Source: a bacterium A37T11
Lineage (GTDB): Bacteria; Bacteroidota; Bacteroidia; Sphingobacteriales; Sphingobacteriaceae
Assembly (NCBI GenBank): GCA_900109895.1
Contig: FOBR01000004.1
Span: 228,332 to 292,331, forward strand
DNA length: 64,000 bases
Reading direction: 5' to 3'
The translations under genes and the position numbers were made by a program. The first letter of the stretch is position 1, and each line of letters begins with the position of its first letter. The notes under the pieces were generated by a model. That model was not told the origin of the DNA, made no database searches, and was given only the letters and a program-made list of their open reading frames with translations. Shown piece after piece: positions 35,845-45,099 of the stretch.

Positions 35845-37089
35845 TTATGTTTTCTTATTCTTTTCTTCTATCCACAAAGCCATATATCTGGTACTTTGCA
35901 GCATATGATGCTGTAATAGCTGCCCTATAAAGTTATGTTGCCGGTGGTGCAGCAGCTGGCCCGAAAAACCGGACAGCTGCTGTATAAATGCCTTTATAAA
36001 TTTATCTCTTGAATATCGCTCATTCAAAATACGGGTTCCGGCGGCTTGGGCATTATGCCAAATAAATTTATCCTGGTAAAGCTCAATAGCCTTTTTGACA
36101 AACAAAGCATAGTCATCCGCAATGAATCCATTCCATTCCAAATTACCATTCATACCCTCTTTACCTATTGTCGTGGTAACTACGGGGGTACCACTGTGCA
36201 TCGCATCAATAAATTTCCCTTTGCTACCAGCACCAAACATTAAAGGCGCCAGCAAGACCCGTTTGTTTGCCAAAGCCCTCCGCGCATCTTCAGCCCTACC
36301 CATAATTAGAAAGCGATCTTTTGGTTGATGTAACTGAAAAACTTTCTCAGAGGGATATGCCCCATAAATATATAATCGGGCTCCGGGTATCTTATTGCTA
36401 AGATCTGGCCAAATATGCTTTTTTAATTGCTGTACAGCGTGCCAATTAGGCGCATGTAAAAAATTGCCGATAAAAATAAAATCACTGCGCTCTTCAAATG
36501 GCAACCAATGCTGAACATCTTCCGGAGTGATTTCATTTTCCAAAAAAGGAAGATAGCAAAGCAAAGAAGGGTCTATCCTAAATTGATTCAGAAGCAAGTT
36601 CATCTCAACTTCAGAGATAATCAGCGACAAGTCTGAACGTAAGATTGCGGCAATTTCTCTTTTGGCCGTATCAGAAAAAAGATCTTCGGTATGAAAATCT
36701 TTCCCTAATTTCACCGCATCCCACCTAGCCTGACGTAAAAAATGCAAGTCTTCGGTATCTAGTATTCTTATTGCTTGCGGACATTCCTTTAAAACGCGCC
36801 AACCATATTGTTCCTCCACCATGAAGCGGTCAAATAGCACCACGTCGGGCGCAAGCGCGCACAACCAGCTATCAAAACCACTGTCATTAAGTTTAATAAT
36901 ACATTCTTCTGCCCCTTCAGCCTTCAAATTGGCACTATATGGACCTTTTCCTGCCGCACAGGCAAAAACAATTTCATAGCTAAACTGCCTAAAAAGCCTT
37001 AACAATTGCAACATCCGGGTTCCGGCAGCAGACGAATCGGGTTCAGGCCATACCTGCCCAATGATCAGTAATTTCCTGGCTTGTTGCAT
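35845..37089 (-). CDS. Glycosyltransferase, GT4-like
   Basis: The 414-residue GT-B protein begins KLLIIGQVWPEPDSSAAGTRML and has DVVLFDRFMVEEQYGWRVL in the acceptor domain. The donor domain has FIFIGNFLHAPNWHAVQQL, ARLYIYGAYPSE and LLAPLMFGAGSKGKFIDAMHSGTPVVTTTIGKEG, the pattern of the GT4 enzymes related to sugar-nucleotide-dependent transferases with a G-x-K-x-K-F motif. It stands alone, converging with the HEPN gene, away from the main polysaccharide operon. Donor and acceptor are unknown. The last 50 residues (His/Gln-rich) extend beyond the fold. Confidence 0.8.
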   Translation of the reverse strand: MQQARKLLIIGQVWPEPDSSAAGTRMLQLLRLFRQFSYEIVFACAAGKGPYSANLKAEGAEECIIKLNDSGFDSWLCALAPDVVLFDRFMVEEQYGWRVLKECPQAIRILDTEDLHFLRQARWDAVKLGKDFHTEDLFSDTAKREIAAILRSDLSLIISEVEMNLLLNQFRIDPSLLCYLPFLENEITPEDVQHWLPFEERSDFIFIGNFLHAPNWHAVQQLKKHIWPDLSNKIPGARLYIYGAYPSEKVFQLHQPKDRFLIMGRAEDARRALANKRVLLAPLMFGAGSKGKFIDAMHSGTPVVTTTIGKEGMNGNLEWNGFIADDYALFVKKAIELYQDKFIWHNAQAAGTRILNERYSRDKFIKAFIQQLSGFSGQLLHHRQHNFIGQLLQHHMLQSTRYMALWIEEKNKKT

Positions 37090-37138
37090 CTACTGGCAAA
37101 ATAGCTTAAATATTGTTGCATTTGCAAACGTCTTTGGT

Positions 37139-37146
37139 TATGTTTG
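37139..37146 (+). promoter_or_regulatory. Promoter -7 element of miaE
   Basis: TATGTTTG matches TAnnTTTG, 23 bases before the ATG at 37170. A TTG at 37113-37115 lies 23 bases upstream as a possible -33 box. Confidence 0.45.
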
Positions 37147-37169
37147 GGATTATTTAAAAAAAGACTACC

Positions 37170-37751
37170 ATGTTAGGATTAAAACTTTTGACAGATCCGC
37201 GATGGGCCAATATAGCTGCCTCCAATCTCGAGGAAATATTAACAGACCATGCCTGGTGTGAACAAAAAGCAGCCAGCAATGCCATCAGTCTGATCGCCTA
37301 CAACTCAGAGCACGAGGATCTGGTGCATGAGCTGACAGCTATAGCAATTGAAGAGATGCAGCACTTTCAAATGGTCATAAACCTAATTAAAGCACGCGGA
37401 TATACCCTGGGTCGTGAGCGTAAAGATGATTATGTTGGCCAGCTTATGAAATTCAGCCGGAAGGATGGCAGTCGAAATATGGCCTTTATAGACCGCTTAC
37501 TATTTGCCGCGATGATCGAAGCCCGCAGTTGCGAGCGTTTCAGGGTACTCTCACAAAATATAAATGACCTAGAGCTTTCCAAATTTTACCATGAGCTCAT
37601 GGTGTCTGAAGCCAGCCATTATACCACCTTCTTAAACTTTGCCAGGCGTTATAGTACCGATGTCCAAGTAGACAAGCGCTGGCAGGAATGGTTGGATTTT
37701 GAAAGCAACCTCATCAGAAGTTACGGAAGCAAAGAAGCCATCCATGGATGA
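37170..37751 (+). CDS. miaE: tRNA 2-methylthio-N6-isopentenyladenosine-37 hydroxylase
   Basis: The 193-residue protein has the diiron ferritin-like fold of MiaE: Glu in LEEILTDHAWCEQKAASNAI, ExxH in ELTAIAIEEMQHFQMVI, Glu in MIEARSCERFRVL, and the second ExxH in MVSEASHYTTFLNFARRY. It hydroxylates the isopentenyl side chain of ms2i6A next to the anticodon of tRNAs reading UNN codons, using oxygen. Its length matches the short form of the family. It is monocistronic, converging with msrA six bases away. Confidence 0.9.
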   Translation: MLGLKLLTDPRWANIAASNLEEILTDHAWCEQKAASNAISLIAYNSEHEDLVHELTAIAIEEMQHFQMVINLIKARGYTLGRERKDDYVGQLMKFSRKDGSRNMAFIDRLLFAAMIEARSCERFRVLSQNINDLELSKFYHELMVSEASHYTTFLNFARRYSTDVQVDKRWQEWLDFESNLIRSYGSKEAIHG

Positions 37752-37757
37752 CGAACG

Positions 37758-38426
37758 CTATTTTTTAAGCTTCTCCTTAAACACCTTCTTAAACTTAGCT
37801 AACTCCGGTTGGATGACGTATTGGCAATAACTTTGGTTAGGATTGAGATTATAGTAGTTCTGATGATAGTCTTCGGCAATATAAAAAGGCCCATAGGGCT
37901 CTAGCTTGGTCACTATTGGATTAGGATACACCTTTTCTTCATTCAGCCGGTTAATGTAAAACTGCGCCTCCTGCTTTTCGGCCGCATTGTGATAAAAAAT
38001 CACTGAACGGTATTGAGTACCTACATCATTTCCCTGCCTGTTCAACTGGGTAGGGTCATGCGCGGTAAAAAAAGCCTCAAGCAGCGTTTTATAATTAATC
38101 TTAGCAGGTTCAAAAATAATATTGACTGCCTCCGCATGACCCGTTTGACCCGTACACACCTCTTCATAAGAAGGGTTCTTGGTATGGCCTCCCGTGTATC
38201 CTGAAATGACAGTATCTACACCCTCCAACTGCTGCATCTGGGCTTCTATACACCAAAAGCACCCGCCGGCAAAGGTAGCCGTATCCAGCTTTTGCCCGGC
38301 TGTCTGCGTAGCAGATACCTCAGCGGTCATTAATTTGGTTGGCGGGCCGTACGTACAACCTAACAGGCTTTGTAACCACGCCAAAAAAATCCCCAAAATA
38401 TACATCTTATTCCCCTTCTTCGTCAT
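37758..38426 (-). CDS. msrA: Peptide-methionine (S)-S-oxide reductase, exported lipoprotein form
   Basis: The frame extends to 38465; ATG 38426 gives MTKKGNKMYILGIFLAWLQSLLGC, a lipoprotein signal, and ATG 38405 is an alternative inside it. The catalytic motif is ATFAGGCFWCIEAQMQQLEGV with the reactive first Cys, followed by GYTGGHTKNPSYEEVCTGQTGHAEAV, LLEAFFTAHDPTQLNRQGNDVGTQYRS and the C-terminal GYCQYV-type segment (QSYCQYV) with a possible recycling Cys. It reduces methionine-S-sulfoxide in proteins; the signal places it in the periplasm or outer envelope rather than the cytosol. No msrB neighbour is seen. Confidence 0.9.
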   Translation of the reverse strand: MTKKGNKMYILGIFLAWLQSLLGCTYGPPTKLMTAEVSATQTAGQKLDTATFAGGCFWCIEAQMQQLEGVDTVISGYTGGHTKNPSYEEVCTGQTGHAEAVNIIFEPAKINYKTLLEAFFTAHDPTQLNRQGNDVGTQYRSVIFYHNAAEKQEAQFYINRLNEEKVYPNPIVTKLEPYGPFYIAEDYHQNYYNLNPNQSYCQYVIQPELAKFKKVFKEKLKK

Positions 38427-38470
38427 TATTAATACGAAGATAAGCAAAATACGGCACTGAATCAAGTAAC

Positions 38471-39697
38471 TTATTCGTAGCGTAAAGCCTCAATAGGATC
38501 CAGCTGCGATGCCTTGACAGCCGGGTAGTATCCAAAGAATACGCCCGTCAGTGCACACACAAGAAATGAAATAATAATAGAACTTTCCGAAATGATCGTA
38601 GGCCATGATAGCAGGTTAGATATCGTTAGTGAGGCTGTTATACCCAATGTAACCCCAATAAGTCCGCCAGTAATACTTATCATCACCGCCTCGGTTAGAA
38701 ACTGCCACATAATATCTTTGCCTCGCGCACCTATAGACATTCGCAAGCCAATCTCCCGCGTCCGCTCCGTAACAGATACATACATAATGTTCATAATACC
38801 GATACCTCCAATAACCAATGAAATGCCGGCTACAGCAGTAAGTAGCGTTGTCATCATGCTACTGGTACTGCCAATGGTCTGAATCAGGTCTGCCTGTGTA
38901 CGCACATCAAAATCGTTCTCCACGCCTGCCCTCAGGTGGTGGTTATCGCGAATGGTCTGGATTATTTCATCTGTGGCTCCAGAAGAAGCGTTTTCGCTCA
39001 CTGCCGAAGCATAAATATTTTGTAGATATATCGTCGCCAGCACGCGTTTCATAACTGTGGTGTAAGGTGCAAGTAAAATATCATCCTGGTCTTGGCCAAA
39101 CGTATTTTGCCCTTTGGGTGCCAATACGCCAATAACCTGGAACGGAATTTTCCCAAAACGTATAATTTGACCTACTGGGTTCACACCATTGGTAAACAAA
39201 TTGTCTACTACGGTTTGTCCAATAACACAAACTTTTGCAGACTCCCGAATCTGCTCATCCGTAAAATTAGTTCCTTTGGCAATGGACAGTTTCCGAATAA
39301 AAAGATAATCAGGAGACACCCCCTGCATAGAGGTGGGCCAGTTATTAGCACCTTTTATCGCCTGACCACTGGATGATACTCCGGGAGACACAGCGCTGAT
39401 ATTATGTACATTTTCTTTAACCTTTGTAACATCACTTAGCGTAAGTGTTTGTACACTGGCCGCGCCCAACCTTACCCCACCAGGCATGGGCATATTGTTG
39501 TAGGGCATAACGGTAATCATGTTTGCACCCATATTAGAAAACGTGGCCGTAATACTTTGTTTAGAGCCCTCCCCTATGGACATCATGGTAATGACAGATG
39601 CCACACCAATAATAATGCCCAGCATTGTGAGGAACGCCCTAAGCTTATTTCGCTGAAGGGCCTTCAAGGCTATTCGTAAAAGATTGATTACACTCAT
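38471..39697 (-). CDS. MacB-type ABC transporter permease
   Basis: The start at ATG 39697 lies one base after the ATPase stop; a longer frame runs back into that gene. The 408-residue protein has the MacB topology: a first helix (ALKALQRNKLRAFLTMLGIIIGVASVITM), a large periplasmic domain at about 50-270 (MPYNNMPMPGGVRLGAASVQTL, FGKIPFQVIGVLAPKGQNTFG), then three helices ending SQLDPIEALRYE, the classic last residues. It forms the mechanotransmission part of a tripartite efflux pump with the ATPase, adaptor and TolC genes upstream in the same operon. Confidence 0.92.
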   Translation of the reverse strand: MSVINLLRIALKALQRNKLRAFLTMLGIIIGVASVITMMSIGEGSKQSITATFSNMGANMITVMPYNNMPMPGGVRLGAASVQTLTLSDVTKVKENVHNISAVSPGVSSSGQAIKGANNWPTSMQGVSPDYLFIRKLSIAKGTNFTDEQIRESAKVCVIGQTVVDNLFTNGVNPVGQIIRFGKIPFQVIGVLAPKGQNTFGQDQDDILLAPYTTVMKRVLATIYLQNIYASAVSENASSGATDEIIQTIRDNHHLRAGVENDFDVRTQADLIQTIGSTSSMMTTLLTAVAGISLVIGGIGIMNIMYVSVTERTREIGLRMSIGARGKDIMWQFLTEAVMISITGGLIGVTLGITASLTISNLLSWPTIISESSIIISFLVCALTGVFFGYYPAVKASQLDPIEALRYE

Positions 39698-39698
39698 C

Positions 39699-40454
39699 TT
39701 AACTAATTTGATAATCATCACTTACCGGCAAGCTATTCAGCGCTTCGCGGGCAGACTTGATATTGGCATTTGGCGTATCGCGCTGTACAATGCCGTCGCG
39801 CAACATCACAGTTCGGCTACTGAAAGCAGCAATATCAGGCTCATGGGTTACAAAAACAATGGTCTTTTTATGATCTTGATTTAACTCCTGCATAAGCGTC
39901 ATAATTTCATAAGAAGTCCTTGTATCCAAATTACCCGTAGCCTCATCCGCCAGGATCATGACCGGCTCATTCACCAACGCACGGGCTATGGCCACCCTTT
40001 GTTGCTGCCCGCCAGAGAGTTGGCTTGGAGTATGGTCATAACGGTCGGCCAATTTCACCTGCTCTAACGCCGTCATTGCGCGGTCGCGTCGATCCTTATG
40101 GCTTACTCCTTTCTGGTAAAGTAAAGGCAATTCCACATTTTCTAAGGCTGAGGTCCTAGGCAATAGATTATAGGCCTGAAACACAAATCCGATCTTTTTG
40201 TTACGAAGCGTTGCCAGGGCATCGCGGTCCAGTTGTTTTACATTGACACCGTCCAGTAAATATTCGCCAGAGGTTGCCTTATCCAGACAACCTAAAATGT
40301 TGAGCATCGTAGATTTTCCGGATCCACTACTTCCCATGATGGTTAGGAACTCACCTGTCTCTACCGAGAAACTGACGCCCTTGAGCGCTCGTACAATTTG
40401 AGAACCAACGACAAATTCGCGTTTTAATTCCTTTATTTCTAAGATAAACCCCAT
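39699..40454 (-). CDS. MacB-type ABC transporter ATPase
   Basis: The frame extends to 40538 inside the adaptor gene; ATG 40454, four bases after the adaptor stop, is the natural start and gives 251 residues. Walker A is [11 protein letters not shown], signature [15 protein letters not shown], Walker [14 protein letters not shown], and the H-loop FVTHEPDIA. It belongs to the LolD/MacB group that powers substrate extrusion through TolC. It is followed directly by the permease (TAAGATG junction). Confidence 0.94.
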   Translation of the reverse strand: MGFILEIKELKREFVVGSQIVRALKGVSFSVETGEFLTIMGSSGSGKSTMLNILGCLDKATSGEYLLDGVNVKQLDRDALATLRNKKIGFVFQAYNLLPRTSALENVELPLLYQKGVSHKDRRDRAMTALEQVKLADRYDHTPSQLSGGQQQRVAIARALVNEPVMILADEATGNLDTRTSYEIMTLMQELNQDHKKTIVFVTHEPDIAAFSSRTVMLRDGIVQRDTPNANIKSAREALNSLPVSDDYQIS

Positions 40455-40458
40455 AAAA

Positions 40459-41670
40459 TTACCTCCTGCTATTAGGACGTTTTGGCATAAAGGGGCTTGC
40501 CCCCTGAGCCCCCTGGGCAACCTCGGCAGCGGCTGCATTCACACCCGTTATCACGCTGTCAGCAGGAGTAAGCCCTGACCTTATCTCCACTTTGGTATTA
40601 TCGTTGATCCCGGTGGTAATATGTTTTTGCAATACCTGCGATCCTTTAACCACCCAAACAACAGCTGTACTATCTGCACCCTGACCATTATCAGCAAGCT
40701 TTTTACCCTCACCATGGCGCTCTGTAGGTACAATGTGATAAAAATGTCCCAATGCCGCAGAATCCGGAAAAAACTTGAGTGCATTAACCGGTAGCACCAA
40801 AACCTTTTTAGCCTCATTTGTAAAGATTGTAATGGTAGCAGTCATCCCTGGCTTGAGTTTCATGTCATCGTTGCTCGCATTAATAATAGTTGTATAAGTC
40901 ACAACATTGGCCGAAGTAGAGGGCTGAAGCCTAATTTCAGCTACAGATCCCTCAAATACGCGGTCCAGGTAAGCATCTACCGTAAATGTTACCCGCTGAC
41001 CGGTCTTGATCCCGCCAATATCGGCCTCATCCACTTTGGCCCTTACCTGCATCTTAGTAATGTCCTTAGCCAAGCTAAACAAGGTGGGCGTATTAAAGCT
41101 GGCAGCCACCGTTTGGCCCTCGCTCACATTCCTGTTGAGCACCACACCAGATATGGGGGAATAAATTTTAGTAAAGGACAGATTTTGCTCTGCAGCCCTC
41201 AGCTGCGCCCTAATGCTTGATACCGAAGCCTTGGCCACATCATTGCTATTTACAGCTATGTCATAATTGGCTTTACTGATGGCTCCTACATTATATAGTT
41301 TCTTTTGCCGTTCAAAATTGATGGTTTGATAATCTTGGTTGCTCAGCGCTTGCTGCAAGCTTGCCTTAAGCTGGTCTACCTGGGCCTGCATCAACGTTGG
41401 GTCCAATTCAGCCAGCAATTGACCTTGGGTAACTTGTGCGTTAAAATCAGTATAAATCTTTTTAATAATTCCAGAAATTTGAGTACCCACCTGCACCGTA
41501 TCAACCGGCTGCACGGTACCCGTAGAGGTCACGATCTGAGATACATCCCCTACTTCAGGAACAACGGTGTTCAGCGTGGTAATCACCTCCTTTTTCCGGA
41601 AAAAAAAGAAATAAACCAAGGCCAGGGCCAAAATGACGACAACAAGAATGATGATATTTTTTCGCTTCAT
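40459..41670 (-). CDS. Periplasmic adaptor protein, MacA/HlyD family
   Basis: Start ATG 41670 gives MKRKNIIILVVVILALALVYFFFF, a membrane anchor; the open frame runs further upstream without support. The 403-residue protein has a barrel-sandwich hybrid (GTVQPVDTVQVGTQISGIIKKIY), a coiled-coil hairpin at about 95-165 (DQLKASLQQALSNQDYQTINFERQ), the returning lipoyl half (LSFTKIYSPISGVVLNRNVSEGQTV) and beta-barrel and membrane-proximal domains. It bridges the MacB permease and TolC. The C-terminus (QGASPFMPKRPNSRR) is longer and basic. Confidence 0.92.
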   Translation of the reverse strand: MKRKNIIILVVVILALALVYFFFFRKKEVITTLNTVVPEVGDVSQIVTSTGTVQPVDTVQVGTQISGIIKKIYTDFNAQVTQGQLLAELDPTLMQAQVDQLKASLQQALSNQDYQTINFERQKKLYNVGAISKANYDIAVNSNDVAKASVSSIRAQLRAAEQNLSFTKIYSPISGVVLNRNVSEGQTVAASFNTPTLFSLAKDITKMQVRAKVDEADIGGIKTGQRVTFTVDAYLDRVFEGSVAEIRLQPSTSANVVTYTTIINASNDDMKLKPGMTATITIFTNEAKKVLVLPVNALKFFPDSAALGHFYHIVPTERHGEGKKLADNGQGADSTAVVWVVKGSQVLQKHITTGINDNTKVEIRSGLTPADSVITGVNAAAAEVAQGAQGASPFMPKRPNSRR

Positions 41671-41704
41671 GATATTAATCAATATACGGATGTATGAAAC
41701 TCTG

Positions 41705-43033
41705 TTAGTAGGAATCCGTAAGGTCCCCACGGTAAAAATTATAAACACTTATGGATAAAAGCGCATTGTATTTGGCCTGCGTATAGCCCTGTAAAGCTTG
41801 GACGTAAAGGTTTTTTTGCTGCACAAAATCTACCGTATTAGAAGATCCAACCTGAAGCTCTTCCTTGGCTATTCGGTAGGACTCTTCATTATACTTCAAT
41901 TGCTGTTGTGCAGCATCAAACTGTGCCGCGGCATTTTGTGTACCTATGTAGGCTTGTTCCACTTCCTGCGATAGCAAGGTCTTGGTATTTAACAAATCGA
42001 GTTCGGCCTGCTTCACGGCAATGCCCGCACGCGCTTTGTTGGTCTGATTAACCTTTCTGCTGAATATGGGAATTGCGGCGGTAATCCCCAACTGCTGGTA
42101 GAAGTTGTTATCAAATTGATTACCCACACTACCTGCTCCGTAGCCATTATTATAACTAGTACCCAAACCCGCGTTTAGGCTCAAGGTGGGCCGGTAACCC
42201 GCCTTTGCCTTTTCCAGGTCCAAGCTCGCAATTTCCATATTTAACTGACTGTTCTGTACCTCTGGCCTATTATTAAGGGCCGTACTCAACACATCGTGAA
42301 AAGGACTTATCGCTGCAAGCTGTACACTAGTATCGGGCTTATCAACTTCAAAACCACTGTCAACAGGCAGCTGGAGCAATTGCTTGAGGTTTATCTTATC
42401 CTGCCGCTCGGCATTTTTTGCAGCAGTAAGCGTGTATTGATCATTGGCTAGTTGGGCCTGTATCTGTACTAGATCCTTGCGCGCAGCAGAACCAGCGTCA
42501 AAAAGCTGCTGCATTTGTATGACCTGCTGTTGCGACGTGCTAACAAGGTCTTCAGCATAAGTAATGGTTTCCTTATCAAGCAATATACTGTTGTAGGCCT
42601 CGATAACCTGTAAATAGAGATCATTTTCGGCTTCCTTCACACTTAGGTCAGATGAAGCAACCTGAAGGTTACGTTGTTTAATGTCAGCCCGCAGTGCTCC
42701 CCCCTGGTACAAAGTAATACCACTATTAAGGCCTGCGGAGCCAGAAGCATCAATAGCGCGACCACCAGTTGACCTTTTATTATAATGACTAAAATTTTGC
42801 GACAAGGATCCGTTTAGATCGGGTAAAAGGGCGGCCTTTGACTGGATAAGATTTTGTTCGCTGATGGATTTGTTAAGTCGGAGATTGTTGATATTAATAT
42901 TATGCTCCCGGGCATAATCCAAACAAGCCTTCAGAGACCAGGTCTCAGGCAACGGAGCTTCCTGTGCATTTACACCCGCATATATAAAAACGAGGGAAAA
43001 CAAACAACTAACTAAAAATGGATATCGGAACAT
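41705..43033 (-). CDS. TolC-family outer-membrane efflux protein
   Basis: The 442-residue protein has a signal peptide (SCLFSLVFIYAGVNAQEA) and two copies of the TolC helical-hairpin pattern: WSLKACLDYAREHNININNLRLNKSI at the start of repeat 1 and STALNNRPEVQNSQLNMEIASLDLEKAKAGYRPTLSL in repeat 2, with LQVGSSNTVDFVQQKNLYVQAL near the end. It forms the outer-membrane duct of the export pump and is the first gene of the operon tolC-macA-macB ATPase-permease. The 221 bases between it and the divergent sensor kinase (43034-43254) show no clear promoter match. Confidence 0.92.
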   Translation of the reverse strand: MFRYPFLVSCLFSLVFIYAGVNAQEAPLPETWSLKACLDYAREHNININNLRLNKSISEQNLIQSKAALLPDLNGSLSQNFSHYNKRSTGGRAIDASGSAGLNSGITLYQGGALRADIKQRNLQVASSDLSVKEAENDLYLQVIEAYNSILLDKETITYAEDLVSTSQQQVIQMQQLFDAGSAARKDLVQIQAQLANDQYTLTAAKNAERQDKINLKQLLQLPVDSGFEVDKPDTSVQLAAISPFHDVLSTALNNRPEVQNSQLNMEIASLDLEKAKAGYRPTLSLNAGLGTSYNNGYGAGSVGNQFDNNFYQQLGITAAIPIFSRKVNQTNKARAGIAVKQAELDLLNTKTLLSQEVEQAYIGTQNAAAQFDAAQQQLKYNEESYRIAKEELQVGSSNTVDFVQQKNLYVQALQGYTQAKYNALLSISVYNFYRGDLTDSY

Positions 43034-43254
43034 ACCAATTCTCTAAATTTTGTTCCGCAAATGGAGTGCATTTTTCCCAGAAATAAAAACACTTTAGACC
43101 GACAATGGCAACTTCATGATAAAGAGTCATTTTTTACCGATCAATCCGGGAAGCGATCCATACATACCCATATAGATAAACCGACGATATAAATAAGCTA
43201 TTCTTCCAGAAAAAGGCCTTCTTTATCCAAGTCTTTACTAATTATGAATGTTTA

Positions 43255-44340
43255 ATGGTATTCTTGCAGACAATGGATTCATACGCATCCCCTGGAAAAA
43301 GCAGGACAGCAGGCATTATCATCACCCACATCTTATTATGGGGGTTGTTTGGCTTTATGCTGTTATTCTACCAGCCACTTTCCTGGGGAGTAAAACTTCC
43401 ATCTGTATTTTGGGTGAAGCAGTGTACCAATCTTCTATTGTTATTGGTTCTTTTTTACGCCAACTATCTTTACTTTGTCCCCACCCTCTTGTTCCGGCGG
43501 CAGTCTGGATGGTTTATCGGCTGGATCTTCGCGGCCCTCGTCATCAGCCTTGGATTGGCATATTTATTAGAATCCTACTTGCACGTACGCGAGCAATTTG
43601 ACCGCATGCGCAACAACCATACACCCAGGGTAAGGGAGTGGGTGGATGGATTTATCTTACTAACCGCCTTACTCGTGCTTGGCATCAGTACCAGTATTGC
43701 TGCCGTTCAGCGCTGGCAAAAAGATGCCCGCCTCAGTGAAGAGCTGCAGCGCCAGCAAACCAGTGCCGAGCTGTCTTTTCTCAAGGCACAGATCAATCCG
43801 CATTTTTTCTTCAATACCTTAAATAGTATATACGCGCTAACCTTTACCGATATCTCCATGTCAAGGGAAGGCTTACACAAGTTATCGCGAATGATGCGCT
43901 ACCTGCTATATGAAACCCAGCAAAATGAAGCAAGCCTGCAACAAGAAATCAACTTCATCAAAGACCATATTGAGCTTATGAAGCTGCGGCTTCACCCAAA
44001 TGTTCATGTCGTCTTTCAGGAACCTATTCTGGTTAGTGACTATGTCATAGCGCCAATGCTGCTTTTTCCATTTGTTGAAAATGCCTTCAAACACGGCATT
44101 AGCACCACCCAGCCCTCCAATATTCTCATACGCTTGTCGGTACAAGAAAACGAGCTGGAACTTCAGGTAGAAAATCCAGTTTTCCTCGGTGAGCGATCTA
44201 TAACCGGCCATGAAGGCGGCATCGGGTTAAGCAACACCAAAAGAAGACTGCAACTGCTCTACCCTGAAAAATACCAATTGAAAATTGACGACAATAAAGA
44301 CGGGTTATATTCCGTAACTTTATCGCTCCAATTGTCATGA
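43255..44340 (+). CDS. LytS-type sensor histidine kinase
   Basis: The 361-residue kinase has four membrane helices in the first ~145 residues (IITHILLWGLFGFMLLFY, LLLLLVLFYANYLYFVP, FIGWIFAALVISLGLAY, GFILLTALLVLGISTSIAA), a short coiled coil and the His_kinase domain with His183 in LKAQINPHFFFNTLNSIYAL. The ATPase domain includes PMLLFPFVENAFKHG and GGIGLSNTKRRLQLLYP. It starts at ATG 43255 (a second ATG is at 43273) and overlaps the response-regulator gene by four bases. It is divergent from the efflux operon and may regulate it. Confidence 0.92.
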   Translation: MVFLQTMDSYASPGKSRTAGIIITHILLWGLFGFMLLFYQPLSWGVKLPSVFWVKQCTNLLLLLVLFYANYLYFVPTLLFRRQSGWFIGWIFAALVISLGLAYLLESYLHVREQFDRMRNNHTPRVREWVDGFILLTALLVLGISTSIAAVQRWQKDARLSEELQRQQTSAELSFLKAQINPHFFFNTLNSIYALTFTDISMSREGLHKLSRMMRYLLYETQQNEASLQQEINFIKDHIELMKLRLHPNVHVVFQEPILVSDYVIAPMLLFPFVENAFKHGISTTQPSNILIRLSVQENELELQVENPVFLGERSITGHEGGIGLSNTKRRLQLLYPEKYQLKIDDNKDGLYSVTLSLQLS

Positions 44341-45074
44341 AGTTAAATTGCATTGCTATTGATGATGAGCCGTTGGCCCTGGGTTTGGTGAGTTCGTTTA
44401 TTGAACAAACCCCGTTCCTGCATCTGGCAGGAGCCTTTTCCAACGCGCTTGACGCCTTATCAATTATGGGCGAAGGCCATATTCAGCTCGTATTTCTTGA
44501 CATCCACATGCCAGAGCTCTCGGGCATGGAATTCTCCAAATTACTAAAACAATCGATCACATTTGGGCAATACCGGATCATTTTTACCACAGCCTACAAT
44601 CAGTTTGCCATTGAAGGCTATCAGGTAGATGCCATATACTATCTTCTGAAGCCCTTCAGCTATCAGGAATTTCTGAAAGCGGCTTTAAAAGCACAAGTAT
44701 ATTTTGAACAAGTGCCTACAGATACAACAAACCTGATCCCGGCTGAAGCACGCGAGCAATACCTCTTTGTAAAGTCGGACTATAAATTGGTGCGCATCGA
44801 TTTTGAAGACATTTTATTTATAGAGTCATTAAAAGACTACGTCAAAATCCATTTGGTCCAGCAAGAAAAACCCGTGCTCTCCTTGAGTAGCCTGAAGGCC
44901 ATTACCGAAAAGCTTCCAACCGCTGACTTCATCCGGATTCACCGGTCCTATGTTGTCGCGATCAGCAAAATAGACTCCATCACCAAGACTAGTGTCCAAA
45001 TAGGCCAAACAACCATCGCCGTAGGCGACCAGTATAGAGACAACTTCAATGTACTATTGGCACGTTGGTCATAA
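44337..45074 (+). CDS. LytTR-family response regulator
   Basis: The 245-residue regulator has a receiver domain with Asp55 in LVFLDIHMPEL, acidic pair in CIAIDDEPLA, and the Lys of YLLKPFS. The C-terminal LytTR DNA-binding domain (about 140-245) includes FVKSDYKLVRIDFEDILFIESLKDYVKIH and the typical FIRIHRSYVV. It binds direct repeats in target promoters. It is coupled to the kinase by an ATGA overlap and converges with the gene at 45100. Confidence 0.94.
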   Translation: MKLNCIAIDDEPLALGLVSSFIEQTPFLHLAGAFSNALDALSIMGEGHIQLVFLDIHMPELSGMEFSKLLKQSITFGQYRIIFTTAYNQFAIEGYQVDAIYYLLKPFSYQEFLKAALKAQVYFEQVPTDTTNLIPAEAREQYLFVKSDYKLVRIDFEDILFIESLKDYVKIHLVQQEKPVLSLSSLKAITEKLPTADFIRIHRSYVVAISKIDSITKTSVQIGQTTIAVGDQYRDNFNVLLARWS

Positions 45075-45099
45075 ACCAGCGGCCATTAAGCCCCATAAA

